Shown here: positions 11,436 through 20,166 of the stretch, piece after piece
How positions within the stretch are numbered: the stretch's first letter is position 1
How the letters are laid out: the number at the start of each line of letters is the position of its first letter
Origin: Gallionellaceae bacterium
GTDB lineage: Bacteria > Pseudomonadota > Gammaproteobacteria > Burkholderiales > Gallionellaceae
Assembly (NCBI GenBank): GCA_030823955.1
Contig: JAVBYO010000013.1
Location: 62,001 to 126,000 of the forward strand
Reading direction: 5' to 3'
Length of the DNA stretch: 64,000 nt
The notes under the pieces: model-generated
Told to the model about the DNA's origin: nothing
The model's database searches: none
Seen by the model: only the letters and a program-made list of their open reading frames with translations
Made by a program: the position numbers and the translations under genes

Positions 11436-11924
11436 TTAATAACTCACACTCTTCGCCACGTTCTCCGGCAGGAGATCCCTGCTGAACAACGCCGCGTTCT
11501 GCAACACCTGACTGGACCATGCCTCGCGCCAGAACGCCTGCTGCGGCAGATCGGTCAGGCCTGCCAGCGACACCAGCACCAACACCAGCAACACGCCGCG
11601 TAGCAGGCCGAACACCGCGCCCATGCTACCGTCCATCCAGCCCAGACCGACGAACTTGGTCAATTTCGACAACGACCAAGCCAAGATACCGCTGACGATC
11701 AGCGTGGCAACGAACAGGAGCGCATAAGCGATCGCCGTTTTGCCCACCTCCGAAGGCGCAACATCCGGCACGTAAGGCATCACCTCCGGCGCAAACAGCT
11801 TCGCCACGAAATACGCCGCCAGCCAACCCAGCAAAGACAACAACTCATACACAAAACCGCGCCACCATCCCAAACCGACCGACAAACCCACGGTCGACAG
11901 GACAGCATAATCGAACACCGTCAT
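11436..11924 (-). CDS. cvpA: CvpA family inner-membrane protein
   Basis: A 162-residue protein with four predicted membrane segments. The N-terminal FDYAVLSTVGLSVGLGWWRG and the amphipathic LGWMDGSMGAVFGLLRGVLL segments are family hallmarks. In E. coli CvpA is needed for colicin V production and for bile-salt resistance; the biochemical role is not settled. It lies between the SPOR protein and purF genes on the same strand, as in many proteobacteria, and is likely cotranscribed with purF. Confidence 0.9.
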   Translation of the reverse strand: MTVFDYAVLSTVGLSVGLGWWRGFVYELLSLLGWLAAYFVAKLFAPEVMPYVPDVAPSEVGKTAIAYALLFVATLIVSGILAWSLSKLTKFVGLGWMDGSMGAVFGLLRGVLLVLVLVSLAGLTDLPQQAFWREAWSSQVLQNAALFSRDLLPENVAKSVSY

Positions 11925-11936
11925 AACGCTACCGGA

Positions 11937-12620
11937 TCAACCGCCCAGACTGACCACATTAGGATGCAGTCCCTGTGCTTCCAACTTATGACGCACCTTC
12001 TCAGCAGCTTCGCGGCTGGAAAAACCACCCACGCGCACGCGCACGTTGCTGCCTACCTTCTCGGTGTAGGCATGCAGCCCCTGTTTGTTCAATTTATTCT
12101 GCATCGCCTGGGCGGAAGCGGCATTGGAGAACGCCCCGACCTGGATCGCAAAACCGGACTTGGCGGGCGCGTGAGTCTCGGCAGCCGGTTTACTTTCGAC
12201 CTTGGCTACGGCCTCCGCTTTGGGCTTGTTCTCGGGCTTAGGCTTGGCTTCCTGCTTGACCTCGACCTTGGCCGGCTTCACCACTTCGGCTTCAGGCTGT
12301 TTTTTCACTTCCGCCACCGGAGCCGGAAGCGGCGGCACAACCACGGGCGCTACAGCGCTGGCCGCAAAAGCTGGAGCGATAGCAGAAACTGCCATCACTT
12401 CGCTGGCCGCAGAGACTGCGGAGGCCGAAACGAATTCGGTGACAGTGTCTTTATTCGGAATGGCCAACTCGATGTCGTTCACCGTAGTGGTCGGCTCGCT
12501 ATCGAACACCATCGGCAGGATCACCACCACCGCAGTGGTCAACGCTACCGCGCCGATCAGGCGGCGACGGGCTTGTTTTTTCAGGTTGGACGCTTCGTCC
12601 GCAGTCAATTGTTTAGCCAT
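11937..12620 (-). CDS. SPOR-domain membrane protein (DedD-like)
   Basis: A 227-residue protein with a short cytoplasmic N-terminus, one membrane segment at about residues 21-40 (LIGAVALTTAVVVILPMVF), a low-complexity Ala/Val/Pro/Lys-Glu linker and a C-terminal SPOR domain (FAIQVGAFSNAASAQAMQNK onward to VVSLGG). SPOR domains bind denuded septal peptidoglycan, so a role in cell constriction is likely. The position between folC and cvpA is that of dedD in E. coli. The start ATG at 12620 is 18 bases after the folC stop. Confidence 0.88.
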   Translation of the reverse strand: MAKQLTADEASNLKKQARRRLIGAVALTTAVVVILPMVFDSEPTTTVNDIELAIPNKDTVTEFVSASAVSAASEVMAVSAIAPAFAASAVAPVVVPPLPAPVAEVKKQPEAEVVKPAKVEVKQEAKPKPENKPKAEAVAKVESKPAAETHAPAKSGFAIQVGAFSNAASAQAMQNKLNKQGLHAYTEKVGSNVRVRVGGFSSREAAEKVRHKLEAQGLHPNVVSLGG

Positions 12621-12638
12621 CGTGTGTTTATGGGGAAC

Positions 12639-14099
12639 TCAGACAACACCCAAGCCTCGGGCGCGCATCACTTCCGCTACTGTGTAGAATGAACCAAGGG
12701 CGAGGATTCTATCATTTTCGCCCGCCTGATTACAGGCATGATGCAAAGCCTCGCTAGCCGTGGCAAAGCGCAGCACCTCGCCCGCTTGCGCCTCCAGCAA
12801 CACCTGCCCGAGCTCGTCCGCCGATGCCCCGCGCGGCGCATCTATCCCGGCGACCAGCCACACGTCCACCTGCGGCTTGAGCGCCGCGACCACCCCCGCC
12901 ATGTCTTTATCTTTGAGCATGGCGATCACCGCATAAGTCCTGGGACACGGCGGTAATGCCGCCAGATTCTGTGCCAAAGAACGTGCCGCATGCGGGTTAT
13001 GCGCCACATCCAGGATCAAAGTCGGCTTGCTCGGCACCATCTGGAAACGCGCGGGCAAGACCACCTCCACCAGCCCGCGCCGCACCGCCTCCATACTGAC
13101 CGGCAGCTTCCCTTTCAATACATCCAGTGCCGCCAATGCGGTACTCGCATTGTTCAATTGATACGCGCCGCGCAAAGCCGGCAAAGGCAAAGCGGCACGC
13201 CCTTTTCCCTTGCCAAAATAATTCCACTGCCCGCTCAATACCCCCTCTCCCGCAAGCGGGAGAGGGGGTGGGGTGAGGGGTTTTACTACGGAGATCGAAC
13301 TAGCTTCGACTCCACGACCCTCACCCCCGGCCCCTCCCCCGCTTGCGGGGGAGGGGAGCGAAAAGCCGAACTCACTCCCGATACACCAAAGCTCCGCCCC
13401 TATCCTGCCAGCCTCGGAACGTATCGCCTGCGGCACATCGGGGTCGCCGAACACCGCCACCTTGCCCGCGCGAAAGATACCCGCCTTCTCGAACGCGATC
13501 TGCTCGCGTGTATCGCCCAAATAATCCGTATGGTCGATATCGATACTGGTCACCACCGCACAATCTGCATCGAACACGTTCACCGCATCCAGCCTGCCGC
13601 CCAAACCCACTTCGAGAATCGCGACATCGACCTTTTGCTCCACGAACATCTGCATCGCCGCCAGCGTGCCGAACTCAAAATAGGTAAGCGGGATATCAAT
13701 TGCTTCTTGCGATTGCCCCCTCGCCCTCTGGGAGAGGGCTGGGGTGAGGGAGGAATTATCAGAGTCCGCCCCCCCTTTGCGAGCCCTTTCAATCGCCGCA
13801 AACGCGGCGCACAACTCCGCATCATTCGCCTGATGTTTGCTGACACGCACCCGCTCGTTATAGTCCAGCAGATGCGGCGAGGTGTAACAACCGGTGCGGT
13901 ATCCGGCGGCATGCAGAATGCTCTCCAGCATCGCACACACCGAGCCCTTGCCGTTGGTACCACCAACGATGATGATCGGGAAATTAGCTTGCAGATTGAG
14001 GCGTTGTTTGACTTGAGCCACGCGCTCCAAACCGAGCGCGATGGTCTTGGGATGCAGGGATTCGAGGTAAGTCAGCCAATCGGCCAAGGTATCAGGCAT
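12639..14099 (-). CDS. folC: Dihydrofolate synthase/folylpolyglutamate synthase with in-frame repeat insertions
   Basis: A 486-residue Mur-ligase-family enzyme that adds glutamate to dihydropteroate and to folates. The P-loop is IIVGGTNGKGSVCAMLE; VGLGGRLDAVN, SIDIDHTDYLG and the C-terminal DVAHNPHA segment are present. The usual length is about 420-430. The extra length is explained by two foreign stretches: residues about 110-127 (SSLTPALSQRARGQ) and about 245-290 (PSPASGGGAGGEGRG and PLTPPPLPLAGEG), which are translations of palindromic repeats. The frame is kept throughout, so the enzyme is probably functional with surface loops. It sits between accD and the SPOR gene. Confidence 0.93.
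   Translation of the reverse strand: MPDTLADWLTYLESLHPKTIALGLERVAQVKQRLNLQANFPIIIVGGTNGKGSVCAMLESILHAAGYRTGCYTSPHLLDYNERVRVSKHQANDAELCAAFAAIERARKGGADSDNSSLTPALSQRARGQSQEAIDIPLTYFEFGTLAAMQMFVEQKVDVAILEVGLGGRLDAVNVFDADCAVVTSIDIDHTDYLGDTREQIAFEKAGIFRAGKVAVFGDPDVPQAIRSEAGRIGAELWCIGSEFGFSLPSPASGGGAGGEGRGVEASSISVVKPLTPPPLPLAGEGVLSGQWNYFGKGKGRAALPLPALRGAYQLNNASTALAALDVLKGKLPVSMEAVRRGLVEVVLPARFQMVPSKPTLILDVAHNPHAARSLAQNLAALPPCPRTYAVIAMLKDKDMAGVVAALKPQVDVWLVAGIDAPRGASADELGQVLLEAQAGEVLRFATASEALHHACNQAGENDRILALGSFYTVAEVMRARGLGVV
13241..13280 (-). repeat. Palindromic repeat B inside folC
   Basis: The core is a perfect stem CCCCCTCTCCCGC / GCGGGAGAGGGGG at 13241-13268, followed by TGGGGTGAGGGG. It belongs to the same family as repeats C and A in folC and is inverted relative to C. 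Translated in frame it gives a Pro/Leu/Gly-rich stretch. Confidence 0.85.
13319..13356 (-). repeat. Palindromic repeat C inside folC
   Basis: The stem CCCCTCCCCCGC / GCGGGGGAGGGG lies at 13331-13356 and is preceded by CCCTCACCCCCGG, the complement of the tail of repeat B. B and C are thus an inverted pair about 38 bases apart within the folC coding sequence. Confidence 0.85.
13715..13751 (-). repeat. Palindromic repeat A inside folC
   Basis: A shorter member of the same repeat family: GCCCTCT / AGAGGGC stem at 13723-13739 with the tail TGGGGTGAGGG. It is inserted in frame and encodes the LTPALSQRARG stretch. Confidence 0.8.
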
Positions 14100-14142
14100 G
14101 CTGTCCTTACGGAGTCAATTAAGAAAAGCGTATTGCATCGAT

Positions 14143-14436
14143 CTACGGATACAAACGCGATTGATGAATAACCCTGACAACTCTAATCTTAGCTCGGGTA
14201 ACTCTGTAAATGAGGTTGTAGGGATAGCGCGTAAAAACCAATTCGCGTGGCGCGCCCGGTTTGGGTATCCGCCCCACCAGGGGAAAGCGGGTGAGTAATT
14301 CAGCTTGGTCGATAATGAAATCGATGACTTCTTCAGCGGCGGCAGGATTGTCGGATGAAATATGCAAATCAATCGCCAACAAATCCCGCTCGGAACGAGC
14401 CGACCACTCAAGCTGCTTTTTTATTTGTTGCACCAC
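14143..14436 (-). CDS. ParE/RelE-superfamily toxin
   Basis: A 97-residue protein with the type II toxin fold: WSARSERDLLAIDLHIS, then AEEVIDFIIDQAELLTRFPLVGR, GAPRELVFTRYPYNLIYRV and a final VVRVIHQSR strand, closest to ParE-type toxins (gyrase poisons) by pattern. The start is the GTG at 14436, which lies 29 bases inside the upstream antitoxin gene, so the two are translationally coupled. It is placed between folC and accD, breaking the otherwise conserved biosynthetic cluster, which suggests acquisition. Confidence 0.85.
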   Translation of the reverse strand: MVQQIKKQLEWSARSERDLLAIDLHISSDNPAAAEEVIDFIIDQAELLTRFPLVGRIPKPGAPRELVFTRYPYNLIYRVTRAKIRVVRVIHQSRLYP

Positions 14437-14665
14437 GTTGTGCCCGCTGTTTAGCTAATGATTCGCGAACATGAGCTGTTGAAACCATCCTTCCCTTGTC
14501 CAAATCTGCCTGCCCTTGGGCAATCGCCTTTTCTTTCCATTCCAAATAATTCAACCGATCTTCAATCGCCGTTTTGACAATCGATTCGGGATTGACTCGT
14601 TCAACCATCGCCACTTTTCCCAAGCGGATGGCCAGTGCTTTAGGGAGTTTGAGTTCATCTAACAT
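14408..14665 (-). CDS. Ribbon-helix-helix type antitoxin
   Basis: An 85-residue protein whose N-terminal part (LDELKLPKALAIRLGKVA...) fits a CopG-like DNA-binding domain and whose C-terminal half (LEWKEKAIAQGQADLDKGRM) is the toxin-binding region typical of antitoxins paired with ParE. The ATG at 14665 has AGGAG closely upstream. It is expected to neutralise the toxin and to repress its own promoter. Confidence 0.8.
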   Translation of the reverse strand: MLDELKLPKALAIRLGKVAMVERVNPESIVKTAIEDRLNYLEWKEKAIAQGQADLDKGRMVSTAHVRESLAKQRAQRGATNKKAA

Positions 14666-14747
14666 AGAGCTCTCCTGACTATATTTAAGGTTGCCGCAAA
14701 GTATAACGCTTAAACCTCAAAATCAATCCGAACCTGACCCTGTAAAT

Positions 14748-15632
14748 TTAAGCCGCTTCCAGCTTCGTCACCGCCGCCTGCTTGGTCAACAGCGTGATCA
14801 GCGTCGCCAGTTGGTCGCGCATCTCGCGTCTGTCCACGATCATGTCGATGGCACCGTGCTCCAGCAGGAACTCAGCACGTTGGAAGCCATCCGGTAGCGT
14901 CTCGCGCACGGTTTGCTCAATCACGCGCGCACCGGCAAAGCCGATGAGTGCGCCGGGTTCGGCAATGACCACATCACCCAGAAAAGCGAAGCTGGCGGAG
15001 ACGCCGCCCATGGTCGGGTCGGTGAGTACGGAGATGAACGGCAGTCTGTCCTGGCTGAGTTGCGTGAGTGCGGCGCTGGTCTTGGCCATCTGCATCAGCG
15101 ACAACAAGCCTTCCTGCATACGTGCACCGCCGCTGGCAGCGAAGCAGATGAACGGACACTTCTGTTCCAACGCAACCTGTACGCCACGCACGAAACGCTC
15201 ACCCGCCACCGAGCCCATCGAACCGCCCATGAAGGTGAATTCGAACGCGGCCACCACTACGGGCAAAGCATGGATGCTGCCCTGTTGCACGATGACGGAA
15301 TCATCTTCGCCTGTGTTGCGTTTGGCATCGACCAGACGATCGCTGTATTTTTTCTGGTCTTTGAATTTCAGGGTATCGACCGGCAATACCTCCGCACCGA
15401 TCTCGAAGCGGCCCTCGTTATCCAGCAGCCAGCCAAGACGGGTACGTGCGGTGATGCGGTGGTGATGATTGCACTTAGGGCAGACGCTGTGGTTCTTCTC
15501 CAGATCGGCGTGGTACAGCACCGCCTCGCAGGACGGGCATTTGTGCCACAGACCATCGGGAACACTTTTCTTGATGTCCGCATCTTCACGGCGCTTGATC
15601 TTCGGCGGCAATAGTTTTTGGAACCAGCTCAT
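14748..15632 (-). CDS. accD: Acetyl-CoA carboxylase carboxyltransferase subunit beta
   Basis: A 294-residue protein. The N-terminal zinc ribbon has CPSC and CPKC separated by 16 residues; the crotonase-like domain has [24 protein letters not shown] and [11 protein letters not shown]. With AccA it transfers CO2 from carboxybiotin to acetyl-CoA to give malonyl-CoA for fatty acid synthesis. The start is the ATG at 15632 ([10 protein letters not shown]) with GAGGAG upstream; the longer frame is unsupported. It lies between trpA and the toxin-antitoxin pair upstream of folC; accD-folC proximity is common in proteobacteria. Confidence 0.96.
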   Translation of the reverse strand: MSWFQKLLPPKIKRREDADIKKSVPDGLWHKCPSCEAVLYHADLEKNHSVCPKCNHHHRITARTRLGWLLDNEGRFEIGAEVLPVDTLKFKDQKKYSDRLVDAKRNTGEDDSVIVQQGSIHALPVVVAAFEFTFMGGSMGSVAGERFVRGVQVALEQKCPFICFAASGGARMQEGLLSLMQMAKTSAALTQLSQDRLPFISVLTDPTMGGVSASFAFLGDVVIAEPGALIGFAGARVIEQTVRETLPDGFQRAEFLLEHGAIDMIVDRREMRDQLATLITLLTKQAAVTKLEAA

Positions 15633-15706
15633 AGTGCTCTCCTCTTTGAATTCCGTAGGTCGGGTTAGCCGCAAGGCGTAACACGACATTTGCTTAAAAT
15701 CTTTTT

Positions 15707-15786
15707 CCCGCAGATTACGCAGATTGACACAGATTAAAACTCAACGACCTAAAATGATTTTGCAGTTAATCTGCGTAATCTGCGGG
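15707..15786. repeat. Long inverted repeat between trpA and accD
   Basis: Two perfect 19-base arms, CCCGCAGATTACGCAGATT at 15707-15725 and its complement at 15768-15786, enclose 42 bases. T-rich stretches flank both sides. It would form a strong stem in the trp-accD transcript. The internal CGCAGATT is itself repeated, as in dispersed intergenic repeats of other bacteria. Confidence 0.85.
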
Positions 15787-15795
15787 TAAGGTTTT

Positions 15796-16593
15796 TTACT
15801 GATCGATTGCCAGTCTCAATTCTTTCACCAGCTTGCCAACATTGGCGACCACATTCTGTTCGGTCGAGTTCTCGACTTCCTGCACGATACGGCTACCCAC
15901 CACCACACCGTCACACAACTTGGAAACCGCTTTTGCGGTAGCCGCATCGCGGATGCCGAAGCCCACGCCGATAGGCAGCTTGATATGTTTGCGCAGCTGC
16001 GGCAGTTTCTGCTCGATGGCGGACAGGTCGAGGTTGCCCGCGCCGGTCACACCTTTGAGCGAAACGTAATACACATAACCGCGCGCCAGCTTGGCGACTT
16101 GTTCGATACGCGCCTCGTTGGTGGTCGGCGCGAGCAGGAAGATGGGCGCGATGTTGTGGCGTTGCAGATGTTCGAACGCTTCATGGCTCTCTTCCGGCGG
16201 AAAGTCCACGGTCAACACACCGTCCACGCCGACTTCTTCGCAACGTTGCGCAAAGATTTCCCAGCCCATCGCCTCTATCGGATTGCCATAGCCCATCAGA
16301 ACCACCGGAGTGGTCGCATCCTGCTTGCGGAACTCCGCCACCATGCCCAGCACGCCGCGTAGCGACATGCCATTCTTGAGCGCACGCTCGGAAGCGCGCT
16401 GGATCACCGGGCCATCCGCCATGGGATCGGAGAAGGGCACGCCGAGTTCCAGCACATCCGCACCCGCCGCCACCAGCCCGTGCATCAGCGGCACGGTGAG
16501 CTGCTGCGACGGATCGCCGGCGGTGATGAACGGGATGAGCGCTTTGCGCTGTTGTTGTTTGAGCTTGGCGAAGGTCATATCGATGCGGCTCAT
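15796..16593 (-). CDS. trpA: Tryptophan synthase alpha chain
   Basis: A 265-residue TIM-barrel enzyme that cleaves indole-3-glycerol phosphate to indole, which is channelled to TrpB. The catalytic Glu in [17 protein letters not shown] and Asp in [13 protein letters not shown] are present, as is the phosphate-binding GFGIRD. The ATG overlaps the trpB stop in an ATGA, so translation is coupled. It is the last trp gene of the trpFBA unit. Confidence 0.97.
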   Translation of the reverse strand: MSRIDMTFAKLKQQQRKALIPFITAGDPSQQLTVPLMHGLVAAGADVLELGVPFSDPMADGPVIQRASERALKNGMSLRGVLGMVAEFRKQDATTPVVLMGYGNPIEAMGWEIFAQRCEEVGVDGVLTVDFPPEESHEAFEHLQRHNIAPIFLLAPTTNEARIEQVAKLARGYVYYVSLKGVTGAGNLDLSAIEQKLPQLRKHIKLPIGVGFGIRDAATAKAVSKLCDGVVVGSRIVQEVENSTEQNVVANVGKLVKELRLAIDQ

Positions 16594-17789
16594 AGCGTGA
16601 TCCCCTTCAACTTCGCCACGGTGTTCATATCTTTGTCGCCGCGACCGGAGAGGTTCACCAGCAGCACTTTATCTTTGCCCATGCCCGGCGCGATCTTGAT
16701 CGCATGCGCCAGCGCGTGACTGGACTCCAGCGCGGGAATGATGCCTTCGAAACGGCACAACGAGTCGAACGCAGCGATAGCCTCGTCGTCATTGATAGCA
16801 ACGTACTGCGCGCGCCCGATCTCCTTCAACAGGCAATGCTCGGGGCCGACACCGGGGTAATCCAGCCCGGCGGAGATGGAATGTGTCTCGATGATCTGGC
16901 CGTTCTCGTCCTGCATCAGATTCACTTTGTTGCCGTGCAACACGCCGACCTTGGCGTTCGCGGTCAAGGGTGCTGCATGTTTGCCACTGGCGATGCCGTA
17001 GCCGCCCGCCTCCACGCCGATGATCTGCACGTTCGGCACTTCGATATACGGATGGAACAGGCCGATGGCATTGGAACCGCCGCCCACGCAGGCGATCACG
17101 GCATCGGGCTGACGACCTATCATCTCCGGCATCTGAACTTTGGCTTCATTGCCGATCACGCACTGGAAGTCGCGCACCATCATCGGATACGGATGCGGGC
17201 CTGCCGCTGTGCCGAAGATGTAGAACGTGCTCTCGACGTTGGTGACCCAATCGCGGATAGCTTCATTGCAAGCGTCTTTCAAAGTCTTGGAGCCACTCTC
17301 TACCGGCACCACCGTCGCACCCAGCAGCTTCATGCGGAACACGTTGGGCGCCTGGCGCTGGATGTCTTCCGCGCCCATATACACGATACATTCCATGCCA
17401 AAACGTGCCGCCACGGTGGCGGTCGCCACACCGTGCATGCCCGCACCGGTCTCGGCGATGACGCGTTTCTTGCCCATACGTTTGGCCAGCAAAGCCTGAC
17501 CGATGGCGTTGTTGATCTTGTGCGCGCCGGTGTGATTCAAGTCTTCGCGCTTCAGGTAGATCTGCGCCCCGCCCAGACTCTCGGACAGGCGTTTGGCGTG
17601 ATAGATCGGGCTGGGGCGGCCAACGTAGTGCTTCAGCTCGTAGGCGAACTCGGCCTTGAATTCGGGATCGTCGCGGAAACGCAGATACTGCTGGCGCAGC
17701 TCTTCCACTGCGGGGATGAGCGTCTCGGCCATGTAGATGCCGCCGAATTGCCCGAAATGACCACTGTTATCTGGATAGTTGTAAGTCAA
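16590..17789 (-). CDS. trpB: Tryptophan synthase beta chain
   Basis: A 399-residue PLP enzyme that condenses indole with serine. The PLP lysine lies in HTGAHKINN, the phosphate loop is GGGSNAIG, and the substrate Glu is in [10 protein letters not shown] place the start at the TTG at 17789 (LTYNYPD), with AGAGG 9 bases upstream; this gives the usual length and overlaps trpF by 23 bases. The longer frame lacks family similarity. It is followed by trpA with a 4-base overlap. Confidence 0.97.
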   Translation of the reverse strand: MTYNYPDNSGHFGQFGGIYMAETLIPAVEELRQQYLRFRDDPEFKAEFAYELKHYVGRPSPIYHAKRLSESLGGAQIYLKREDLNHTGAHKINNAIGQALLAKRMGKKRVIAETGAGMHGVATATVAARFGMECIVYMGAEDIQRQAPNVFRMKLLGATVVPVESGSKTLKDACNEAIRDWVTNVESTFYIFGTAAGPHPYPMMVRDFQCVIGNEAKVQMPEMIGRQPDAVIACVGGGSNAIGLFHPYIEVPNVQIIGVEAGGYGIASGKHAAPLTANAKVGVLHGNKVNLMQDENGQIIETHSISAGLDYPGVGPEHCLLKEIGRAQYVAINDDEAIAAFDSLCRFEGIIPALESSHALAHAIKIAPGMGKDKVLLVNLSGRGDKDMNTVAKLKGITL

Positions 17790-18399
17790 CGTCTTTAACC
17801 TCTTTGATGAACGCGGCGACCTTCGCCGCATCCTTGATTCCTTTGCTTGCCTCTACGCCGCTGGACACATCCACCGCGTAAGGCCGCACCTGCGCAATCG
17901 CTGCTGCCACATTGCCCGCATGCAAGCCGCCGGACAGGATCACCGGCAGCGGCAGATTCTGTGGAATGAGCGCCCAATCGAACGATTCGCCCGTGCCGCC
18001 CTGTGTGCCTTCCACATAGGCATCCAGCAATAATCCCTGCGCCCCGGCGTAAGCGGCCGCGCATTGTAGCAAATCCACCCCCGCCTTGACCCGTACCGCT
18101 TTCAAATAAGGCCTGCCGAACTGCGCACAGAATTCCGGCGTTTCTTCACCGTGGAACTGCAACACATCCAGCGGCACCTGCGCCAACACCTCGCGCACGT
18201 ACTCGACCGACGGATTCACGAACAGCCCCACGACCGTCACGAACGGCGGCACGGCACGCGCCAGACGGACAGCCTGCTGCAAACTCACATGGCGCGGGCT
18301 TTTCTCGTAGAACACCAAGCCGATGGCATCCGCACCGCAGCTCGCTACGGCATACAGGTCTTGCTCACGGGTGATGCCGCAGATCTTGGTTCGGGTCAT
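17767..18399 (-). CDS. trpF: Phosphoribosylanthranilate isomerase
   Basis: A 210-residue TIM-barrel enzyme converting phosphoribosylanthranilate to CdRP in tryptophan synthesis. The catalytic Cys is in TKICGIT and the Asp in [26 protein letters not shown] and [14 protein letters not shown] bind phosphate. The ATG at 18399 gives the typical length; upstream codons in the open frame are intergenic. It heads trpF-trpB-trpA, with overlaps between each gene, and is divergent from lemA. Confidence 0.95.
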   Translation of the reverse strand: MTRTKICGITREQDLYAVASCGADAIGLVFYEKSPRHVSLQQAVRLARAVPPFVTVVGLFVNPSVEYVREVLAQVPLDVLQFHGEETPEFCAQFGRPYLKAVRVKAGVDLLQCAAAYAGAQGLLLDAYVEGTQGGTGESFDWALIPQNLPLPVILSGGLHAGNVAAAIAQVRPYAVDVSSGVEASKGIKDAAKVAAFIKEVKDVDLQLSR

Positions 18400-18544
18400 A
18401 TCGATAGCCGCAAACGGGGATAGGCTGGCATTGTAAGAGTATTTGCAGCGTCGACCAAATGCACCGTTAAGGTTTATCGAAGTCCCGCTCTGATCTAGAA
18501 TGGTACCCAGCATCGGCACCCCGCTTGTTTACTGGAGACTTTGA

Positions 18545-19114
18545 ATGACCACCAATCTCATCATGCTCGGCATCACCGTTGTCGCCCTGTTCTACATCGT
18601 CACCCTGTACAACCACCTCGTGCAACTCAAACACGGTGTCGCCAAAGCCTGGGCGAACATCGACGTGTTGCTCAAACAGCGCCATGACGAGCTGCCCAAA
18701 CTGGTCGAGGTGTGCAAACAATACAAACAGTTCGAACAGCAGACTTTGCAGCGCGTCATCGCCGCCCGCGCCCAGGTACAAACAGCACGGGAAGGACAGG
18801 ATATTGCGGCATTGGGCAAGGCCGAAGGTATGCTGCGCATGGGGCTGGGCAACATCTTCGCGGTGGCCGAAGCCTATCCCGAACTCAAAGCCAACGAACA
18901 TTTCAGCCAATTGCTCAGCCGCGTCACCGGGCTGGAGAACGGTATCGCCGACCGGCGCGAGTTGTACAACGAATCGGTGAATATCTACAACGTCGGCATC
19001 GAACAATTCCCCGCCGTGCTTGTCGCCAACATGTTCGCCTATTCCGAAAAACAATTGTTGGAGTTCGCCAGTGCGGAAAAAGCAGATGTGGATATGAAGA
19101 CGCTGTTCAAATAA
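18545..19114 (+). CDS. LemA family protein
   Basis: A 189-residue protein with one N-terminal membrane segment (about residues 4-22) followed by a long helical domain with the family pattern YNHLVQLKHGVAKAWANIDVLLKQR and NESVNIYNVGIEQFPAVL. LemA proteins are membrane-anchored, with unresolved function. GGAG precedes the ATG by 8 bases. The next gene is a GIDE-domain protein, a known companion of LemA in many bacteria, which supports a shared envelope role. Confidence 0.9.
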   Translation: MTTNLIMLGITVVALFYIVTLYNHLVQLKHGVAKAWANIDVLLKQRHDELPKLVEVCKQYKQFEQQTLQRVIAARAQVQTAREGQDIAALGKAEGMLRMGLGNIFAVAEAYPELKANEHFSQLLSRVTGLENGIADRRELYNESVNIYNVGIEQFPAVLVANMFAYSEKQLLEFASAEKADVDMKTLFK

Positions 19115-19140
19115 CCTCCCGAAATATGGAACGCCATCCC

Positions 19141-19201
19141 TGTAGGAGCGGGCCATGCCCGCGAATGTAAAAGAAAATCGCGGGCATGGCCCGCTCCTAC
19201 A
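19141..19201. repeat. REP-like palindrome between lemA and the GIDE gene
   Basis: Perfect 24-base arms at 19141-19164 and 19178-19201 enclose 13 bases. The arm begins TGTAGGAGCGGGCCATGCCC, the well-known form of REP elements in pseudomonads and some betaproteobacteria. It lies between two probably cotranscribed genes and could influence message stability. Confidence 0.88.
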
Positions 19202-19233
19202 AAACCCATTGATCATACAGGGCATTTTGAACA

Positions 19234-20157
19234 ATGAGGCTCATCGCCGACATACCGCTAGACCACAACTTCTTGCCCTCGCTGCGGCGACACTACGCGC
19301 GACTCGTCACCTCCGGCACACAATTGCTGCTGCTGGTTGTCGCCATCCAGTTGCAGACCCGCACGGCCTGGCTGTGGTGCCTGGGACTCATGGCGGCGAT
19401 CAGCCTGTTCGCCTGGCTCTCCGCCCTGCACCGTTTGCGCATGATTCGCGGTACACCGACCTCCCGCATCGGTTCGGCTGCGCAAGGTTATGTGGAACTC
19501 ATTGGCGACGGAAGGCCACTCCACGACACTCCGGTCATCAGCATCCTCACGCAACTGCCCTGCCTGTGGTACCGCTACAAGATCGAGCGCAAGAACGGCA
19601 AGAACGAATGGCACACCGAAAGCAGCGGCGAAAGCGACACCCCCTTCCTGCTTGATGACGGCAGTGGCCCTTGCGTGGTCGATCCCCGTGGGGCAGAGAT
19701 CATCACCACCAACAAGGACACCTGGACCAAGGGAGAGCACCGTTACACCGAATGGAAGCTGCTGAACATCGACACGCTCTACGCCATCGGAGAATTTAAA
19801 ACAGAAGGCGGCAGCTCGATCACACGCAAGAGCAGCGAGGAGATCAAAGCCGTGCTGGCCGAATGGAAGAGCGACATGCCCGAATTACACAGACGTTTCG
19901 ACCTGAACGGAGACGGAGAGCTCGACATGCGCGAGTGGGAACTGGCGCGCAGTGCCGCCAAGCGCGAAGCCGCGAAACGTCTTGCCCTGGCACGCGCGGA
20001 ACCGGACGCCCACTATCTGGTGCGCCCCGGTGATGGCCGTTTGTTCCTGCTCAGCAACCTCGCCCCGGATCGGCTCGCGCGCCGTTACATCCTCTGGGCC
20101 TGGCTACATCTGGTCATTTTGTTCGGCGCATTGGCTGGCATGACTCAGATGTGGTGA
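19234..20157 (+). CDS. GIDE-domain membrane protein with an EF-hand
   Basis: A 307-residue protein. Membrane segments are at about 25-42, 47-66 and 285-305. The region between about 70 and 195 matches the bacterial GIDE domain (IRGTPTSRIGSAAQGYVELIG..., PCLWYRYKIERK, PFLLDDGSGPCVVDPRGAEI). Residues 223-234 (DLNGDGELDMRE) form a perfect EF-hand calcium loop. In eukaryotes GIDE is joined to a RING finger (MULAN); here no RING is present, so no ligase activity is implied. It follows lemA. The function is unknown; calcium sensing in the envelope is an inference. Confidence 0.82.
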   Translation: MRLIADIPLDHNFLPSLRRHYARLVTSGTQLLLLVVAIQLQTRTAWLWCLGLMAAISLFAWLSALHRLRMIRGTPTSRIGSAAQGYVELIGDGRPLHDTPVISILTQLPCLWYRYKIERKNGKNEWHTESSGESDTPFLLDDGSGPCVVDPRGAEIITTNKDTWTKGEHRYTEWKLLNIDTLYAIGEFKTEGGSSITRKSSEEIKAVLAEWKSDMPELHRRFDLNGDGELDMREWELARSAAKREAAKRLALARAEPDAHYLVRPGDGRLFLLSNLAPDRLARRYILWAWLHLVILFGALAGMTQMW

Positions 20158-20166
20158 ACCCAGCGT

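Noticed and set aside
18467-19234. 255-codon minus-strand frame opposite lemA
   Set aside because: LemA on the plus strand has family motifs and a ribosome-binding site; the antisense frame has neither.
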